Assembly (NCBI GenBank): GCA_016791425.1
Contig: JAEUMQ010000020.1
Coordinates: 124,001-188,000, forward strand
Direction: 5' to 3'
DNA length: 64,000 nt
DNA from: Hyphomonadaceae bacterium
GTDB lineage: Bacteria > Pseudomonadota > Alphaproteobacteria > Caulobacterales > Aquidulcibacteraceae
Shown here in pieces: positions 17,964-27,044 of this stretch; positions within the stretch are counted from its first letter, which is position 1, and the number at the start of each line of letters is the position of its first letter. The position numbers and the translations under genes are program-made. A model generated the notes under the pieces. It saw nothing but the letters and a program-made list of their open reading frames with translations, did not search any database and was not told the DNA's origin.

Positions 17964-18494
17964 TCAGGCCGCGCCCGTCTCGATGCGAATGGCGGTGTTC
18001 ACGGCGTTGAGCGTTGCGGCGATCCGCAAGGCGGTTTGAACCCGTTCAACGTGGACGCCGCGTTTGTGCAATTCGGTTTCGAGCGCATTGAGGCTTGCGG
18101 CGTTGGCGTGCAGCGCCGACACGGCGAACGCCCAAAGCTCGAAATCGATATGGTCGACGTCGGATTGGGTCAGCGCGCTCATGCTGAGCCTGGGCGGCTC
18201 GGATCGATAATCGTGGTTCTGCAGCAGATTGATTGAGCCGTAATAGACCGCATTCATCGCCATGATCGAGGCTGCCGCCTTGGCGGCGCGCCGTGCTTGC
18301 GGCGTCAAGCGCGTGTCGGTTTCCGCTTCCAGGGCTTGGATCAAGCGCGGCGTGCCGAGCGCGTAAGCGCAGGCGAGAAAGCATCCCCATTTCTGCGGCT
18401 CGCTCAGCAGCGTTTCCCCGGCCAGAGCATCAAGATTGCTCTTTTGGTCGACGGCATAGTCCGGCAGCGCATCGCGCAGAGCTGTGAGAGACAT
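17964..18494 (-). CDS. AhpD-like (carboxymuconolactone decarboxylase fold) protein lacking catalytic cysteines
   Basis: A 176-residue protein that aligns along its length with AhpD alkylhydroperoxidases: LRDALPDYAVDQKSNLDALA at the start, AKAAASIMAMNAVYYGSIN in the middle and FELWAFAVSALHANAASLNA after it. AhpD has a catalytic CSHC with a nearby His; here the matching stretch is NAAS followed by Leu, so both Cys and the His are gone. The only Cys pair (GCFLAC, about 37-42) is elsewhere. It cannot use the normal mechanism and may be structural or a metal binder. It lies between czcA and the P1B-4 ATPase. Confidence 0.75.
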   Translation of the reverse strand: MSLTALRDALPDYAVDQKSNLDALAGETLLSEPQKWGCFLACAYALGTPRLIQALEAETDTRLTPQARRAAKAAASIMAMNAVYYGSINLLQNHDYRSEPPRLSMSALTQSDVDHIDFELWAFAVSALHANAASLNALETELHKRGVHVERVQTALRIAATLNAVNTAIRIETGAA

Positions 18495-18581
18495 AGGACC
18501 TACCTTTCTTGCTCAGGGTTGAGTCGAGGGTCGAAGGCATGGGATGCGCGCGGCACGGACGCGGCGCTTTTGTTCATGGGC

Positions 18582-21500
18582 TCATTCCGCCGGCGTCGAT
18601 GCGGCCCCTGGATAGGAAGTCGGCATTTCCCCGGCGCGGCCGCGGTGGCCGCTGCGCAGCATCAGCTTGCAGATGGCCGGCAGCACAAAGAGCGTGAGCA
18701 GCGTCGCGGTGATAAGGCCGCCAATGACGACGGTGGCGAGCGGCTTTTGCACTTCTGCGCCGGTGCCGTGTGCGATCGCCATTGGCACAAAGCCGATCGC
18801 CGGCACGATGCCCGTCATCAGCACGGCGCGGAATTTCTCGATCATGCCTTCGCGGATCGAGTCCTCCAGCGGCATGCCTAGATCGAGGCGCCTATTGATG
18901 CTGGTCATGACGACGAGCCCGTTGAGCACGGCGACGCCCGCCAAGCAGATGAAGCCGACCGCGGCCGAGATCGAAAATGGCATGCCGGTCAGGAAGAGGG
19001 TGAAGACGCCCCCCGCCAGTGCGAGCGGGACTGCCGTGAAGACAGCGCCCGCAGCGCGGAATGTGCCCAGCGCCATATAGAGCACGCCGAAAATCAAGAC
19101 AAAGCAGGCCGGCACAATCAGCGACATGCGCTGCGAGGCCGATTGCAGATTCTCGAACTGGCCGCCCCATTCAAGCCAGGCGCCGGTCGGCAAGTCGACG
19201 TCGGCGACGCGGCGCTGCGCCTCGGCGACGAAGGAGCCGAGATCGCGGCCGCGCACATTGGCTTGCACGACGACGCGGCGGCTGCCGCTCTCGCGGCTGA
19301 CCTGGTTGAGGCCTTCCGAAAACGTGAACGTAGCCACTTCCCGCAGCGGGATCGAAGCGCGCGGGCCGTCATCGCTCTCTGGCAGCATCACCGGCAAGGC
19401 GCCGACGGCGTCGAGATCGTCGCGCACCGCATCGGGCAGACGCACGACGACGTCGAAGCGGCGGTCGCCTTCAAAGACCAGACCCGCTTCACGCCCGCCC
19501 ATGGCGGTCGCGACGGTGTCGGTCACTTCCTGCAACGACAGCCCGTAGCGGGCGATGGCGTCGCGATCGAACGCGACATCAAGCGTGGGAAAGCCGCCGG
19601 TCTGTTCCACTTTCACGTCGGCGGCGCCGTCGATCGATTGCAGGACGGCGGCGATGCGGCCGGCGGCCTGGCTCATTTCCGTGAGATCGTCACCGTAGAG
19701 CTTGATGGCGACGTCGCCGCGCACGCCAGCGATCAGCTCGTTGAAGCGCATCTGGATCGGCTGGGTGAACTCGTACGAATTGCCGATGAGTTGCGCCAGG
19801 CGCGCCTCAATGCGCGCAATCAATTCGGCCTTGGGCTCGCTCGGATTTTCCCATTCGCTGCGCGGCTTCAGGATGACGAAGGAATCCGAGATATTCACCG
19901 GCATGGGATCGGACGCCACCTCAGCGGTGCCGGTTTTGGAGAAGACGAACGCAACCTCGGGAAATTCCGAAATCACTTGCTCGACGCGGGCCTGCATCAC
20001 CGTTGATTGCTGCAGCGAGGTGGAGGGGATGCGCACGGCCTGGACGGCGATGTCCTGCTCGTCGAGGGTTGGGATGAATTCCTGGCCCAAGGTAAAAAAG
20101 AGCGCGCCCGCCAGGGCGAAGACGGCGATGCCGCCGCCGATGACTGGGAGCGGACGACGCAGCGAGAAATCGAGACCAGGCTCGTAGCGCTTGCGCGCGA
20201 CTTCGATGATTTTGACTTCCTTTTCGGCGACCTTGCCGCGGATCAAAAGCGCTACCATCGCCGGGACGAAGCTGAGCGAGAGGATGAACGCCGCGCCCAG
20301 AGCCAGCATCAAGGTGATGGCCATCGGCGAGAACATCTTGCCTTCGACGCCGGAGAAGGTGAGCAGCGGCGCGAACACCAGGAAGATGATGATCTGCCCG
20401 AAAATGGTCGGCGGGATCATTTCGCGCGCCGCTTCGGTGGTTTCGTGCAAGCGCTCCGGCAGCGTCAGCAAGCGGCCCTCATGGTGCTGACGCTCTGACA
20501 ATCGTCTGAGGCAGTTTTCGATGATGATGACTGAGCCGTCGACGATCAGGCCGAAATCCAGCGCCCCAAGGCTCATCAAATTGCCGGACACGCCGAAGAC
20601 ATTCATCCCGATCGAGGTCATCAGCATGGAGAGCGGAATGATCAGCGTGGCGATGATCGCCGCGCGCACATTGCCCAGCAGCAGAAACAGCACCGCCGCC
20701 ACCAGCAGTGCGCCTTCGGCGAGGTTGCGTTCGACCGTGGCGATCGTGGCGTTCACCAGCTTGGAGCGGTCGTAAACGACTTCGGCGATGATGCCCGACG
20801 GCAGGGTGCGGGTGATCTCTTCGAGCCGATCCGCCGCCGCCGCCGCGACCGTGCGGCTGTTGCCGCCGGTTAGCATCAGCACCGTGCCGACCACGACTTC
20901 CTTGCCGCCCGATGTCGCAGCGCCGGTGCGCAGATCGCCGCCGACAGCGACATTGGCGACGTCGCGCACGGTGATCGGCACGCCGTCGCGTGTCGCCACG
21001 ACGGCTTCGGAAATTTCTTCGAGCGTGCGGATGCGGGCGTCGGCGCGGATCAGAAAGGATTCGCCGCCCTGCTGAATGAAATTGGCCCCGACCGAGAGGT
21101 TGGCGCGCTCCAAGGCTTCGGCCAGTTCGGAAAACGAGATGCCATACGCCGCCAACGCGCCCGGGTCTGGAGCGACCACATATTGCTTTTCATAGCCGCC
21201 GATTGAATCGATGCCGGCGACGCCGGCGACCGCGCGCATTTGCGGGCGGATGATCCAATCCTGCACGGTGCGCAGATAGGCCGCCTGCGCCACAGGATCA
21301 GTCAGGCGTTCGCCTTCGGGCGTGAGATAGGCGCCGTCGGCTTGCCAGCCTGCCTCGCCAGGCGCGGCGCGGCCATTCTCGGTGTTGGGATCGGCGTAAT
21401 GCACCGTCCACATCAGCACTTCGCCCAAGCCCGTGGAGATTGGGCCCATTTGTGGTTCGACCCCGTCGGGGAGGCTCTCGCGCGCCTGCGTCAAGCGCTC

Positions 21501-21833
21501 GGCCACTTGCTGGCGCGCGAAATAAATGTCGACGCTGTCGCGGAAGACGACCGTGACCTGGCTGAAGCCGTTGCGCGAAATCGACCGCGTGCTTTCCAGT
21601 CCGACGATGCCGGACATCGCGGTTTCCACCGGATAGGTGACAAGCCGCTCCACATCGAGCGGTCCGAAAGAGGGCGCCACCGTATTGATCTGAACCTGGC
21701 GATTGGTGATGTCGGGCACCGCGTCGATCGGTAGACGCACAATGTTGAAGACGCCGATGGCGGCGACAATGAGCGTGATGACGACCACGGCCCAGCGGGC
21801 TTTGACGGCAAGTTCGAGAAGGCGGCTGATCAT
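18582..21833 (-). CDS. czcA: CzcA/CusA-family heavy-metal RND efflux pump
   Basis: A 1083-residue inner-membrane RND pump with twelve expected helices. Family marks are the PDITNRQVQINTVAPSFGP start, the LMSLGALDFGLIVDGSVIII segment of TM4 with acidic proton-relay residues, GAAFILSLSFVPAMVALL and the late VIGGLITATLLTLFVLPAI. The DFGLIVD motif (acid-x5-acid type) suggests a divalent-metal HME1 pump (Zn/Co/Cd) more than a Cu(I) pump. Operon order czcC-czcB-czcA is standard; czcB ends 37 bp upstream. Confidence 0.93.
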   Translation of the reverse strand: MISRLLELAVKARWAVVVITLIVAAIGVFNIVRLPIDAVPDITNRQVQINTVAPSFGPLDVERLVTYPVETAMSGIVGLESTRSISRNGFSQVTVVFRDSVDIYFARQQVAERLTQARESLPDGVEPQMGPISTGLGEVLMWTVHYADPNTENGRAAPGEAGWQADGAYLTPEGERLTDPVAQAAYLRTVQDWIIRPQMRAVAGVAGIDSIGGYEKQYVVAPDPGALAAYGISFSELAEALERANLSVGANFIQQGGESFLIRADARIRTLEEISEAVVATRDGVPITVRDVANVAVGGDLRTGAATSGGKEVVVGTVLMLTGGNSRTVAAAAADRLEEITRTLPSGIIAEVVYDRSKLVNATIATVERNLAEGALLVAAVLFLLLGNVRAAIIATLIIPLSMLMTSIGMNVFGVSGNLMSLGALDFGLIVDGSVIIIENCLRRLSERQHHEGRLLTLPERLHETTEAAREMIPPTIFGQIIIFLVFAPLLTFSGVEGKMFSPMAITLMLALGAAFILSLSFVPAMVALLIRGKVAEKEVKIIEVARKRYEPGLDFSLRRPLPVIGGGIAVFALAGALFFTLGQEFIPTLDEQDIAVQAVRIPSTSLQQSTVMQARVEQVISEFPEVAFVFSKTGTAEVASDPMPVNISDSFVILKPRSEWENPSEPKAELIARIEARLAQLIGNSYEFTQPIQMRFNELIAGVRGDVAIKLYGDDLTEMSQAAGRIAAVLQSIDGAADVKVEQTGGFPTLDVAFDRDAIARYGLSLQEVTDTVATAMGGREAGLVFEGDRRFDVVVRLPDAVRDDLDAVGALPVMLPESDDGPRASIPLREVATFTFSEGLNQVSRESGSRRVVVQANVRGRDLGSFVAEAQRRVADVDLPTGAWLEWGGQFENLQSASQRMSLIVPACFVLIFGVLYMALGTFRAAGAVFTAVPLALAGGVFTLFLTGMPFSISAAVGFICLAGVAVLNGLVVMTSINRRLDLGMPLEDSIREGMIEKFRAVLMTGIVPAIGFVPMAIAHGTGAEVQKPLATVVIGGLITATLLTLFVLPAICKLMLRSGHRGRAGEMPTSYPGAASTPAE

Positions 21834-21870
21834 GAGGACAGGTCCGGTCGAAGCTGAATGATGAAAGGGC

Positions 21871-22854
21871 TCAGTGGTCGTGGCTCGCTGAGCCCTTGCC
21901 GATTTCGGCTTTCACCAGGAACGCATTCTCGGAGACGAAGGCTTCTCCAGCCGCGAGGCCGGCGACGATTTCGATCGTGTCGCGTCCGGAGCGTCCGAGC
22001 GTCACCGGGCGTGCTTCGTAAGTGTCGGCGGCCACGCGCACGAAGACGACGCTGCGGCCTTCGAGTGTTTGCACGGCCTCGCGCGGCACCGCGATCGGCG
22101 CCTGCTGCTCGCTCAGCACGACCGAGCCGCGGACGGCCATGCCGGGGCGGAGCGGAGAATTGGCGCTGATGGTCAAAGGCGCGCGCGCGATCAGCGTTTG
22201 GCTATGGGTGTCCGCCATCGGCAGCACGCTCGCGATGCGCGCCTCGATGCGCGTTGCGCCGTCGAGGCCGGTAATGACGACGCTTTGACCCGATGCGACG
22301 CGGCCGATGTCGCGCGTGACGACGTTCAATTCGGCCTGCAAGCGCGACAGGTCGCCTACGACGAAAAGCGGTTCTTCGCTGGTGACATCGCCGATATTGG
22401 TTTGCCGTTCGAGCACGATGCCGGCGATCGGCGTGGCGATCGCATAGGTCTGCAGGCTCTCAGCGCTTTCGACACGGGCAAGGGTCTCCCCGCGCCGCAC
22501 CGTATCGCCGATATTGCGAAGCACCGCGCGCACTGGCCCGGGATAGGGCGCATGAACCTCCGCGCGCGCGGACGGCTGCAGCATGATGCGGCCGGTCAGA
22601 TTGAGCGTCTCTTGCACCGCGCCGGGACCGGCTTGCGCAAGGACGATGCCGGAAGCTTCCGCGGACGCTGCCGGAATGGTGACGCGTTCGCCGCCTTCTT
22701 CATGCCCGGCTTCGCCTTCGGCGTGACCTGCTTCGCCTTCTTCGTGTCCGGCTTCGTCCGCCGCTTTGGCGGCGTCGTCGCCGCCGCATGCGCCAAGGGA
22801 CGCGGCAAACAACAGCGCCACGGGCACGAGCACCTTCTGTGCGATCGTCGTCAT
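21871..22854 (-). CDS. czcB: RND periplasmic adaptor subunit (CzcB-like)
   Basis: A 327-residue membrane-fusion protein. A lipoprotein-type signal (LFAASLGACGG, Cys about 23) leads into a His/Glu-rich segment of HEEGEAGHAEGE repeats (about 36-58) that could bind metal, then lipoyl/hairpin halves (HAPYPGPVRAVLRNIGDTV, VVGDLSRLQAELNV) and a beta-barrel. It ends in SASHDH. Its start overlaps the czcC stop by 4 nt. It bridges CzcA and CzcC across the periplasm. Confidence 0.92.
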   Translation of the reverse strand: MTTIAQKVLVPVALLFAASLGACGGDDAAKAADEAGHEEGEAGHAEGEAGHEEGGERVTIPAASAEASGIVLAQAGPGAVQETLNLTGRIMLQPSARAEVHAPYPGPVRAVLRNIGDTVRRGETLARVESAESLQTYAIATPIAGIVLERQTNIGDVTSEEPLFVVGDLSRLQAELNVVTRDIGRVASGQSVVITGLDGATRIEARIASVLPMADTHSQTLIARAPLTISANSPLRPGMAVRGSVVLSEQQAPIAVPREAVQTLEGRSVVFVRVAADTYEARPVTLGRSGRDTIEIVAGLAAGEAFVSENAFLVKAEIGKGSASHDH

Positions 22855-24182
22855 TGATGAATCTCCTGGCCTGGCACGATTTCGGCAAAGCGGGCGGTCA
22901 GTCGGTCGAGCGCCGCCTCGTTGGAATGATAGGAACGCAGCGCCTCGATGCGGCGCTGGCGCGCATCAGAGAGCGCGCGTTGCGCTTCGAGCACGTCGAG
23001 ATAGGAAAACGCGCCGCGATCATAGCCTTCGCGCGCCAAAGAGAGCGCCCGTTCGGCTTGCGGGATGACGTCCTCTTCGGTGGCGCGGACGGCTTCCGCA
23101 TCGGTTTCGATGGCGCGCTGCAGGGCGGCGAATTCGCGCGCAATGTTGCGGCGGCCGGCTTCCAATTCGAGTTCGGCGCGCCGCTCTTCGGCGCGCGCAC
23201 GCGCGACCGCGCCCTGATTGCGATCGAAGATTCCGAGCGGAATGGAGAAGCCGGCCACCAGCGCGCCGTCTCCGTCGCGGTCTTCAAAGCGGCGATAGCC
23301 GAGGCTGAGATTGGGATTCTGGTAGGACATCGAGCGTTCAAGCGCCGCGGTTGCATTGGCGCGGTCGCGTTCGGCGGCAAGGCGAGTGATGTCGGGCAGA
23401 CCATCGATGGCGGCGGCATGATCGTGATCGGCGGCGCGGGGCAAGGCGAAATCGGCGGGGATGAGCGCAAAGCCGGTGTCGCCGCCGAAGAAGCTCGCCA
23501 AGCGCGCGCGGGCGGTGGCCGCTTCCGATTGCGCCCGCGTCAGCGCAATGCGCGCTTCCGCGACGCCCGCTTCGGCGCGGGCGCCGGCCATCAGAGGATC
23601 GCGCGCCGCTGCAACGCGCCGCGCTACTGAAGCGTTGAGCGCTTGGGCTGTGCTCAGGCGTTCTCGCTCGATGAGCACCAATTCTTCGGCCGCCAGCGCT
23701 TCGAAATAGGCGGTTTGCACGTCGCGCACGAGGTCGAGGCCGCGCAGGACGCGGTCGAGTTCAGCGCCGTGCAATTCGCGTTCGGCGAGGCGAATGCGCG
23801 CGTTGCGGCGTCCGCCGATCTCGATCTCTTGCGACAGGCTGAAAGTGGATTCCGCACCGTCGAACCCTCTGAGGTCGCCGGGTCCGTTGAAGTTTTCGAC
23901 TTCGACGTCGAGTTCGGGATTGGGCCGTGCGCGCGCTTGGCGGCGCGTTCCGAGCGCTGCGTCTACGCCGGCTTGCGCGGCGCGCAGGCCGGGATCGGCG
24001 TCGATCGCCCGGGCGATGGCGTCGTCAAGCGTGAGCGCCTGCGCTGGCTGCGCTTGTTCTTGCGCGAAGGCTGCGGGCGCAGCCGCGAATGCGGCAAGGC
24101 CGAGCGCGACGTGCGCGGGAGCGGCGGCGAGACGGCGCAATGCGCGCGCGCGAGCTCGCCAAAAGACGTGCGAATTGGACAT
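22851..24182 (-). CDS. czcC: TolC-family outer-membrane efflux protein (CzcC-like)
   Basis: A 443-residue protein with a signal peptide (AAPAAFAQE) and two TolC-type coiled-coil repeats: ALTLDDAIARAIDADPGLRA and SLSQEIEIGGRRNARI, then ARAEAGVAEARIALTRAQSE and SLGYRRFEDRDGDGALVAGF. It forms the outer-membrane exit duct for the CzcB-CzcA pump. The start at ATG 24182 follows GGAATTC. It is 53 bp after the small Cys/His gene. Confidence 0.92.
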   Translation of the reverse strand: MSNSHVFWRARARALRRLAAAPAHVALGLAAFAAAPAAFAQEQAQPAQALTLDDAIARAIDADPGLRAAQAGVDAALGTRRQARARPNPELDVEVENFNGPGDLRGFDGAESTFSLSQEIEIGGRRNARIRLAERELHGAELDRVLRGLDLVRDVQTAYFEALAAEELVLIERERLSTAQALNASVARRVAAARDPLMAGARAEAGVAEARIALTRAQSEAATARARLASFFGGDTGFALIPADFALPRAADHDHAAAIDGLPDITRLAAERDRANATAALERSMSYQNPNLSLGYRRFEDRDGDGALVAGFSIPLGIFDRNQGAVARARAEERRAELELEAGRRNIAREFAALQRAIETDAEAVRATEEDVIPQAERALSLAREGYDRGAFSYLDVLEAQRALSDARQRRIEALRSYHSNEAALDRLTARFAEIVPGQEIHQ

Positions 24183-24235
24183 GTGAATTCCGCAAAGCGT
24201 GGATGATCACGCGCGCGGACAAGGTCCGCGACGCG

Positions 24236-24583
24236 TCAGACGCGTGCGGAATATTTTGGTGGTCGGTCGAGGCTCGTGGGCTGGCCGGGCGGCTGGAAGT
24301 CGTTGGACCAAGAGGAGAGCTGCTCTGGCCGTGGCGCGGTCTGAAGCTGCTCGGTCACCGGCGGCACGCCCACCGTATGGGCGCAGCAGCAATGATGTGC
24401 GGCCGCAGGCGTACTTTGGTCGCCGTCGTCTTGCTGGCCGCTATTCTGGCACGCAATGTTATAAGATACGTCGCTGACGACGGCGCTATTCGCCCCATCG
24501 GAATGCCCAAACGCCACATACGCAACGAGCGCAACGCAAAGCGTTGCGATCCAGCGTCTCCAGGCGGGTGGAGCTTTCCTCAA
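24236..24583 (-). CDS. Small secreted or membrane-anchored Cys/His protein
   Basis: A 115-residue protein with a probable TTG start that overlaps the stop of the preceding transporter (TTGA). A hydrophobic segment (WIATLCVALVAYVAFGH, about 11-27) is a signal or anchor. The mature part has a compact HHCCCAHT cluster (about 63-70), a likely metal site, and a Pro-rich end. Small Cys/His proteins of this build are common at the head of RND metal operons, but I cannot name the family (CopL or DUF2946 types are possible). Confidence 0.55.
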   Translation of the reverse strand: MRKAPPAWRRWIATLCVALVAYVAFGHSDGANSAVVSDVSYNIACQNSGQQDDGDQSTPAAAHHCCCAHTVGVPPVTEQLQTAPRPEQLSSWSNDFQPPGQPTSLDRPPKYSARV

Positions 24584-25218
24584 GCGTTTGCTTCCATATG
24601 CGCGACCGCAGATTCGCGGCGCGCCTGCCTATATATCGCAGCCGACCCGCTGACGAATAGTAAACACATTATAGTTCCCACAGCGAGATCAGGCCAGGGC
24701 GAACGTGTCGCAGCGGTGACCGCAGCCGCGCCGATGACCAAAAGATTGCCGAAGGCGTCATTGCGCGAACACAGCCATACTGAGCGCAAATTGGCGTCGC
24801 CTTCGCGGAAGCGGAGCAGAAGCACAACCGCGCCGAGATTGACGGCAAGCGCCATGACGCCAACGACGCCCATCGGCACCGCTTCGGGCGGGACATGTGA
24901 GAACGCCTTGGCGGCGGCCATCGCCAGAATGACGACGCCCATCACCAGCATCGCGGCGCTTTTGAAGAGAGCAGCGCGCGTGCGCGTCGCCAAGGACTTT
25001 CCCACCGCCATCAGCGTGATTCCGTAGGTGGCGGCGTCGGCGCCGAAATCCAGCGCGTCGGCTTGCAGCGACAACGAGCCCGCCGCATGGCCGATCCAAC
25101 TTTCAATGGCGAACATCGCGGCGTTGGCGATGAGCACGATCCACAAGATTCGCCGCACCATGGGATCGGCCGGCGCTTCGCGGACTTTGCCGCAGCCGTC
25201 GTTGCAGCACTCGCTCAT
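24580..25218 (-). CDS. CDF-family cation transporter (short form)
   Basis: A 212-residue six-helix transporter without the usual cytoplasmic C-terminal domain. TM2 carries LQADALDFGADAATYG (D-x3-D type metal site) and TM5 SRNDAFGNLLVIGAA (ND-x3-N), the positions of the H/DxxxD sites in CDF proteins. The N-terminus SECCNDGCGKV holds three Cys in a CC-x3-C pattern, suited to metal capture. The start is ATG 25218, overlapping the MAPEG stop by 4 nt. A second short CDF lies at 26445-27044. Confidence 0.82.
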   Translation of the reverse strand: MSECCNDGCGKVREAPADPMVRRILWIVLIANAAMFAIESWIGHAAGSLSLQADALDFGADAATYGITLMAVGKSLATRTRAALFKSAAMLVMGVVILAMAAAKAFSHVPPEAVPMGVVGVMALAVNLGAVVLLLRFREGDANLRSVWLCSRNDAFGNLLVIGAAAVTAATRSPWPDLAVGTIMCLLFVSGSAAIYRQARRESAVAHMEANA

Positions 25219-25787
25219 GAGAATACGTCCTTCGCAAAGCCGGCGCCGATCAGCCAGAGCGCCCAGATAGCCGCACAGATCGATGGCAGCGCGGTCACAA
25301 CCATGCCGAAGGCGCGCGCGCCCGCGCCATTCGGGTAGCCGAACAGGAATGCAGCGCGGCCGATGACGAACAGCACGACCGCGCCGACGATCAAGGCGAG
25401 CGCTGATCCGTCGATCAAAGTGGCGAGCGTCAGATGCGCGCCGATGGCGATGACGCTCTGCTCTAGCGTGTTCTGCAAGAAGGCGGCTTTGACGGCGAGC
25501 TGCGCACTGGGCGCGGCGTAGGCGGCGCCGCGATTGTCTTCGGCCGAGACGAACCGCACGCGCGACACCATCCGCACCGCGAGCGCGAGCCAAAGGACGA
25601 TGAACAAATCCGCCTGTAGGACCAAGGCGAGGCGTTCGTCCAAGCGAGTCGGAAATGAAAATAGAAGCGGCAGGCCACAATAGGCGCCCGCCAGCACAAG
25701 GGCGCAGAAAAGCGACGCCAGCAGGGCGTTGCGGACGATTTTCGCTTGCTCGGCGCGAAGATCGATCTCAGCCAGCGCGACCTCCAA
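25215..25787 (-). CDS. MAPEG-family membrane protein
   Basis: About 190 residues, four hydrophobic helices. LQADLFIVLWLALAVRMVSR, AFLQNTLEQSVIAIGAHLTL and IGRAAFLFGYPNGAGARAFG fit the MAPEG family (membrane glutathione/eicosanoid enzymes and bacterial homologues). The start is uncertain: TTG 25787 limits overlap with the upstream methyltransferase to 20 bp, while TTG 25838 gives 207 residues. Its role in a metal operon is unclear; thiol chemistry is possible. Confidence 0.7.
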   Translation of the reverse strand: MEVALAEIDLRAEQAKIVRNALLASLFCALVLAGAYCGLPLLFSFPTRLDERLALVLQADLFIVLWLALAVRMVSRVRFVSAEDNRGAAYAAPSAQLAVKAAFLQNTLEQSVIAIGAHLTLATLIDGSALALIVGAVVLFVIGRAAFLFGYPNGAGARAFGMVVTALPSICAAIWALWLIGAGFAKDVFS

Positions 25788-26448
25788 GCGGCTTGCGGGC
25801 GAAATAGAGCGAGATCGAGCCCGTCGGCGTGGCGACAACGGCGCGCTCGGTCACATCGGCAAAGCCCGCTTCACGCATCAGCTCAGGCAACACGCCCTTG
25901 GCGTTCGGCGTGGTGTTCTCCACCCCGTCCAGATGCTGGATGATCCCGAAGAGGCGCCGCATCAGCGGCGTGCGCTGCAGGCCGTAATCGGCGATGTGCA
26001 ATTCGCCGCCGGGCCGCAGCGTATGAAAAATCGCGTTCAAAGCCGCTTCCTTCTCCGCGAGCGACGTTTGATGGAAGACCAAGCTGGACACGATTTTGCT
26101 CGGTGCGCGCGCCGTAAAAGCCGCAACGTCGCGGGCGAATCCCTGTTCAAGATGCAAGGTGGCGTGGCTGCGCGCCGCCTTGTCGGCGGCTCTGCGCAAC
26201 ACGTCGGCGTCGGGGTCGAGCCCAAGCAATGTGGCGCCGGGCGCCGCGCGCGCCATCAGCATCAGCAGACTGCCGGTGCCGCAGCCGACATCGAGGATCA
26301 CGTCGTCGTCGTGCGGCGCGATCTGCGCCACCAGAGCGGCGCGCCATCGCTGTTCACGCGTCATCAGGGCGATGGCGAGATCATAGAGCGGCGTCAGCGC
26401 GGCGTGGCCGAGCGCGGGCGTGAAGGCGGGCGTATCTGCTCGGTTCAT
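25768..26448 (-). CDS. Class I SAM-dependent methyltransferase
   Basis: A 226-residue UbiE-like methyltransferase: motif I VILDVGCGTGSLLMLMA (about 50-66), acidic LGLDPDAD, a middle stretch with SSLVFHQTSLAEKEAAL and post-motif LRPGGELHIADYG. The protein overlaps its CDF neighbour upstream by 4 nt and the MAPEG gene downstream. Methyltransferases of this type near metal genes can methylate metals or metalloids, but there is no ArsM-type Cys set, so the substrate is open. Confidence 0.82.
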   Translation of the reverse strand: MNRADTPAFTPALGHAALTPLYDLAIALMTREQRWRAALVAQIAPHDDDVILDVGCGTGSLLMLMARAAPGATLLGLDPDADVLRRAADKAARSHATLHLEQGFARDVAAFTARAPSKIVSSLVFHQTSLAEKEAALNAIFHTLRPGGELHIADYGLQRTPLMRRLFGIIQHLDGVENTTPNAKGVLPELMREAGFADVTERAVVATPTGSISLYFARKPLGGRAG

Positions 26449-27044
26449 GGCTTCGCCTCGCTTGCGTCGCGCGCCTGGTCGAAGATTTCAAAGGCGCCTT
26501 TGAGCGCGATTGCGGTGACCGCAAGGCCGGCGACGAGGTCGGGCCAGCGTTCGCCGGTCGAGAGCACCAGAATCCCCGCGACGATGATGCCGCCATTGGC
26601 AATGAAATCGTTGAAGCTGAAGGTGCGGGCCGCGCCGATATGCACTTCGTCGCTGTCCAGCCGCTTCAGCACTTGCAGACACATGAGGTTGATGATCGCC
26701 GCGATCACCGCCAGCGCGATCATCGCCGGTCCAATCGGTTCGGAGCCATAGAAATAGCGCCGCGCCGTGTCGGCGAGGACGCCCAGCGCGAACAGGATCA
26801 GCAATATGCCCGATGCGATCGCCGCGGCGCGTTTCCAGCCCAGGCTGCGCCCGATCACGACCAGGCTCAGCGCATAGACGGCGGCGTCGGAGGCGTTGTC
26901 GAGCGCGTTGGCGAAGAGCCCGCTGGAATCAGCGAGGGCGCCGCCAATGGCGAGCATTGCGGCCAAGCCGATATTGAGCGCGAGAACGATCCAGAGCGTG
27001 CGGCGCTGTTCGGGCGCATCGGCCGTGTAGTTCTCCTTGCTCAT
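26445..27044 (-). CDS. CDF-family cation transporter (short form)
   Basis: A 199-residue six-helix protein, again without a C-terminal cytoplasmic domain. TM2 has FANALDNASDAAVYALSL (DNASD) and TM5 has FSFNDFIANGGIIVAG (ND-x3-N). It resembles the transporter at 24580-25218 in size and motifs but is clearly divergent, so it is not a recent duplicate. Start and stop overlap both neighbours by 4 nt, showing translational coupling. Divalent metal export is likely; the metal is unknown. Confidence 0.82.
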   Translation of the reverse strand: MSKENYTADAPEQRRTLWIVLALNIGLAAMLAIGGALADSSGLFANALDNASDAAVYALSLVVIGRSLGWKRAAAIASGILLILFALGVLADTARRYFYGSEPIGPAMIALAVIAAIINLMCLQVLKRLDSDEVHIGAARTFSFNDFIANGGIIVAGILVLSTGERWPDLVAGLAVTAIALKGAFEIFDQARDASEAKP

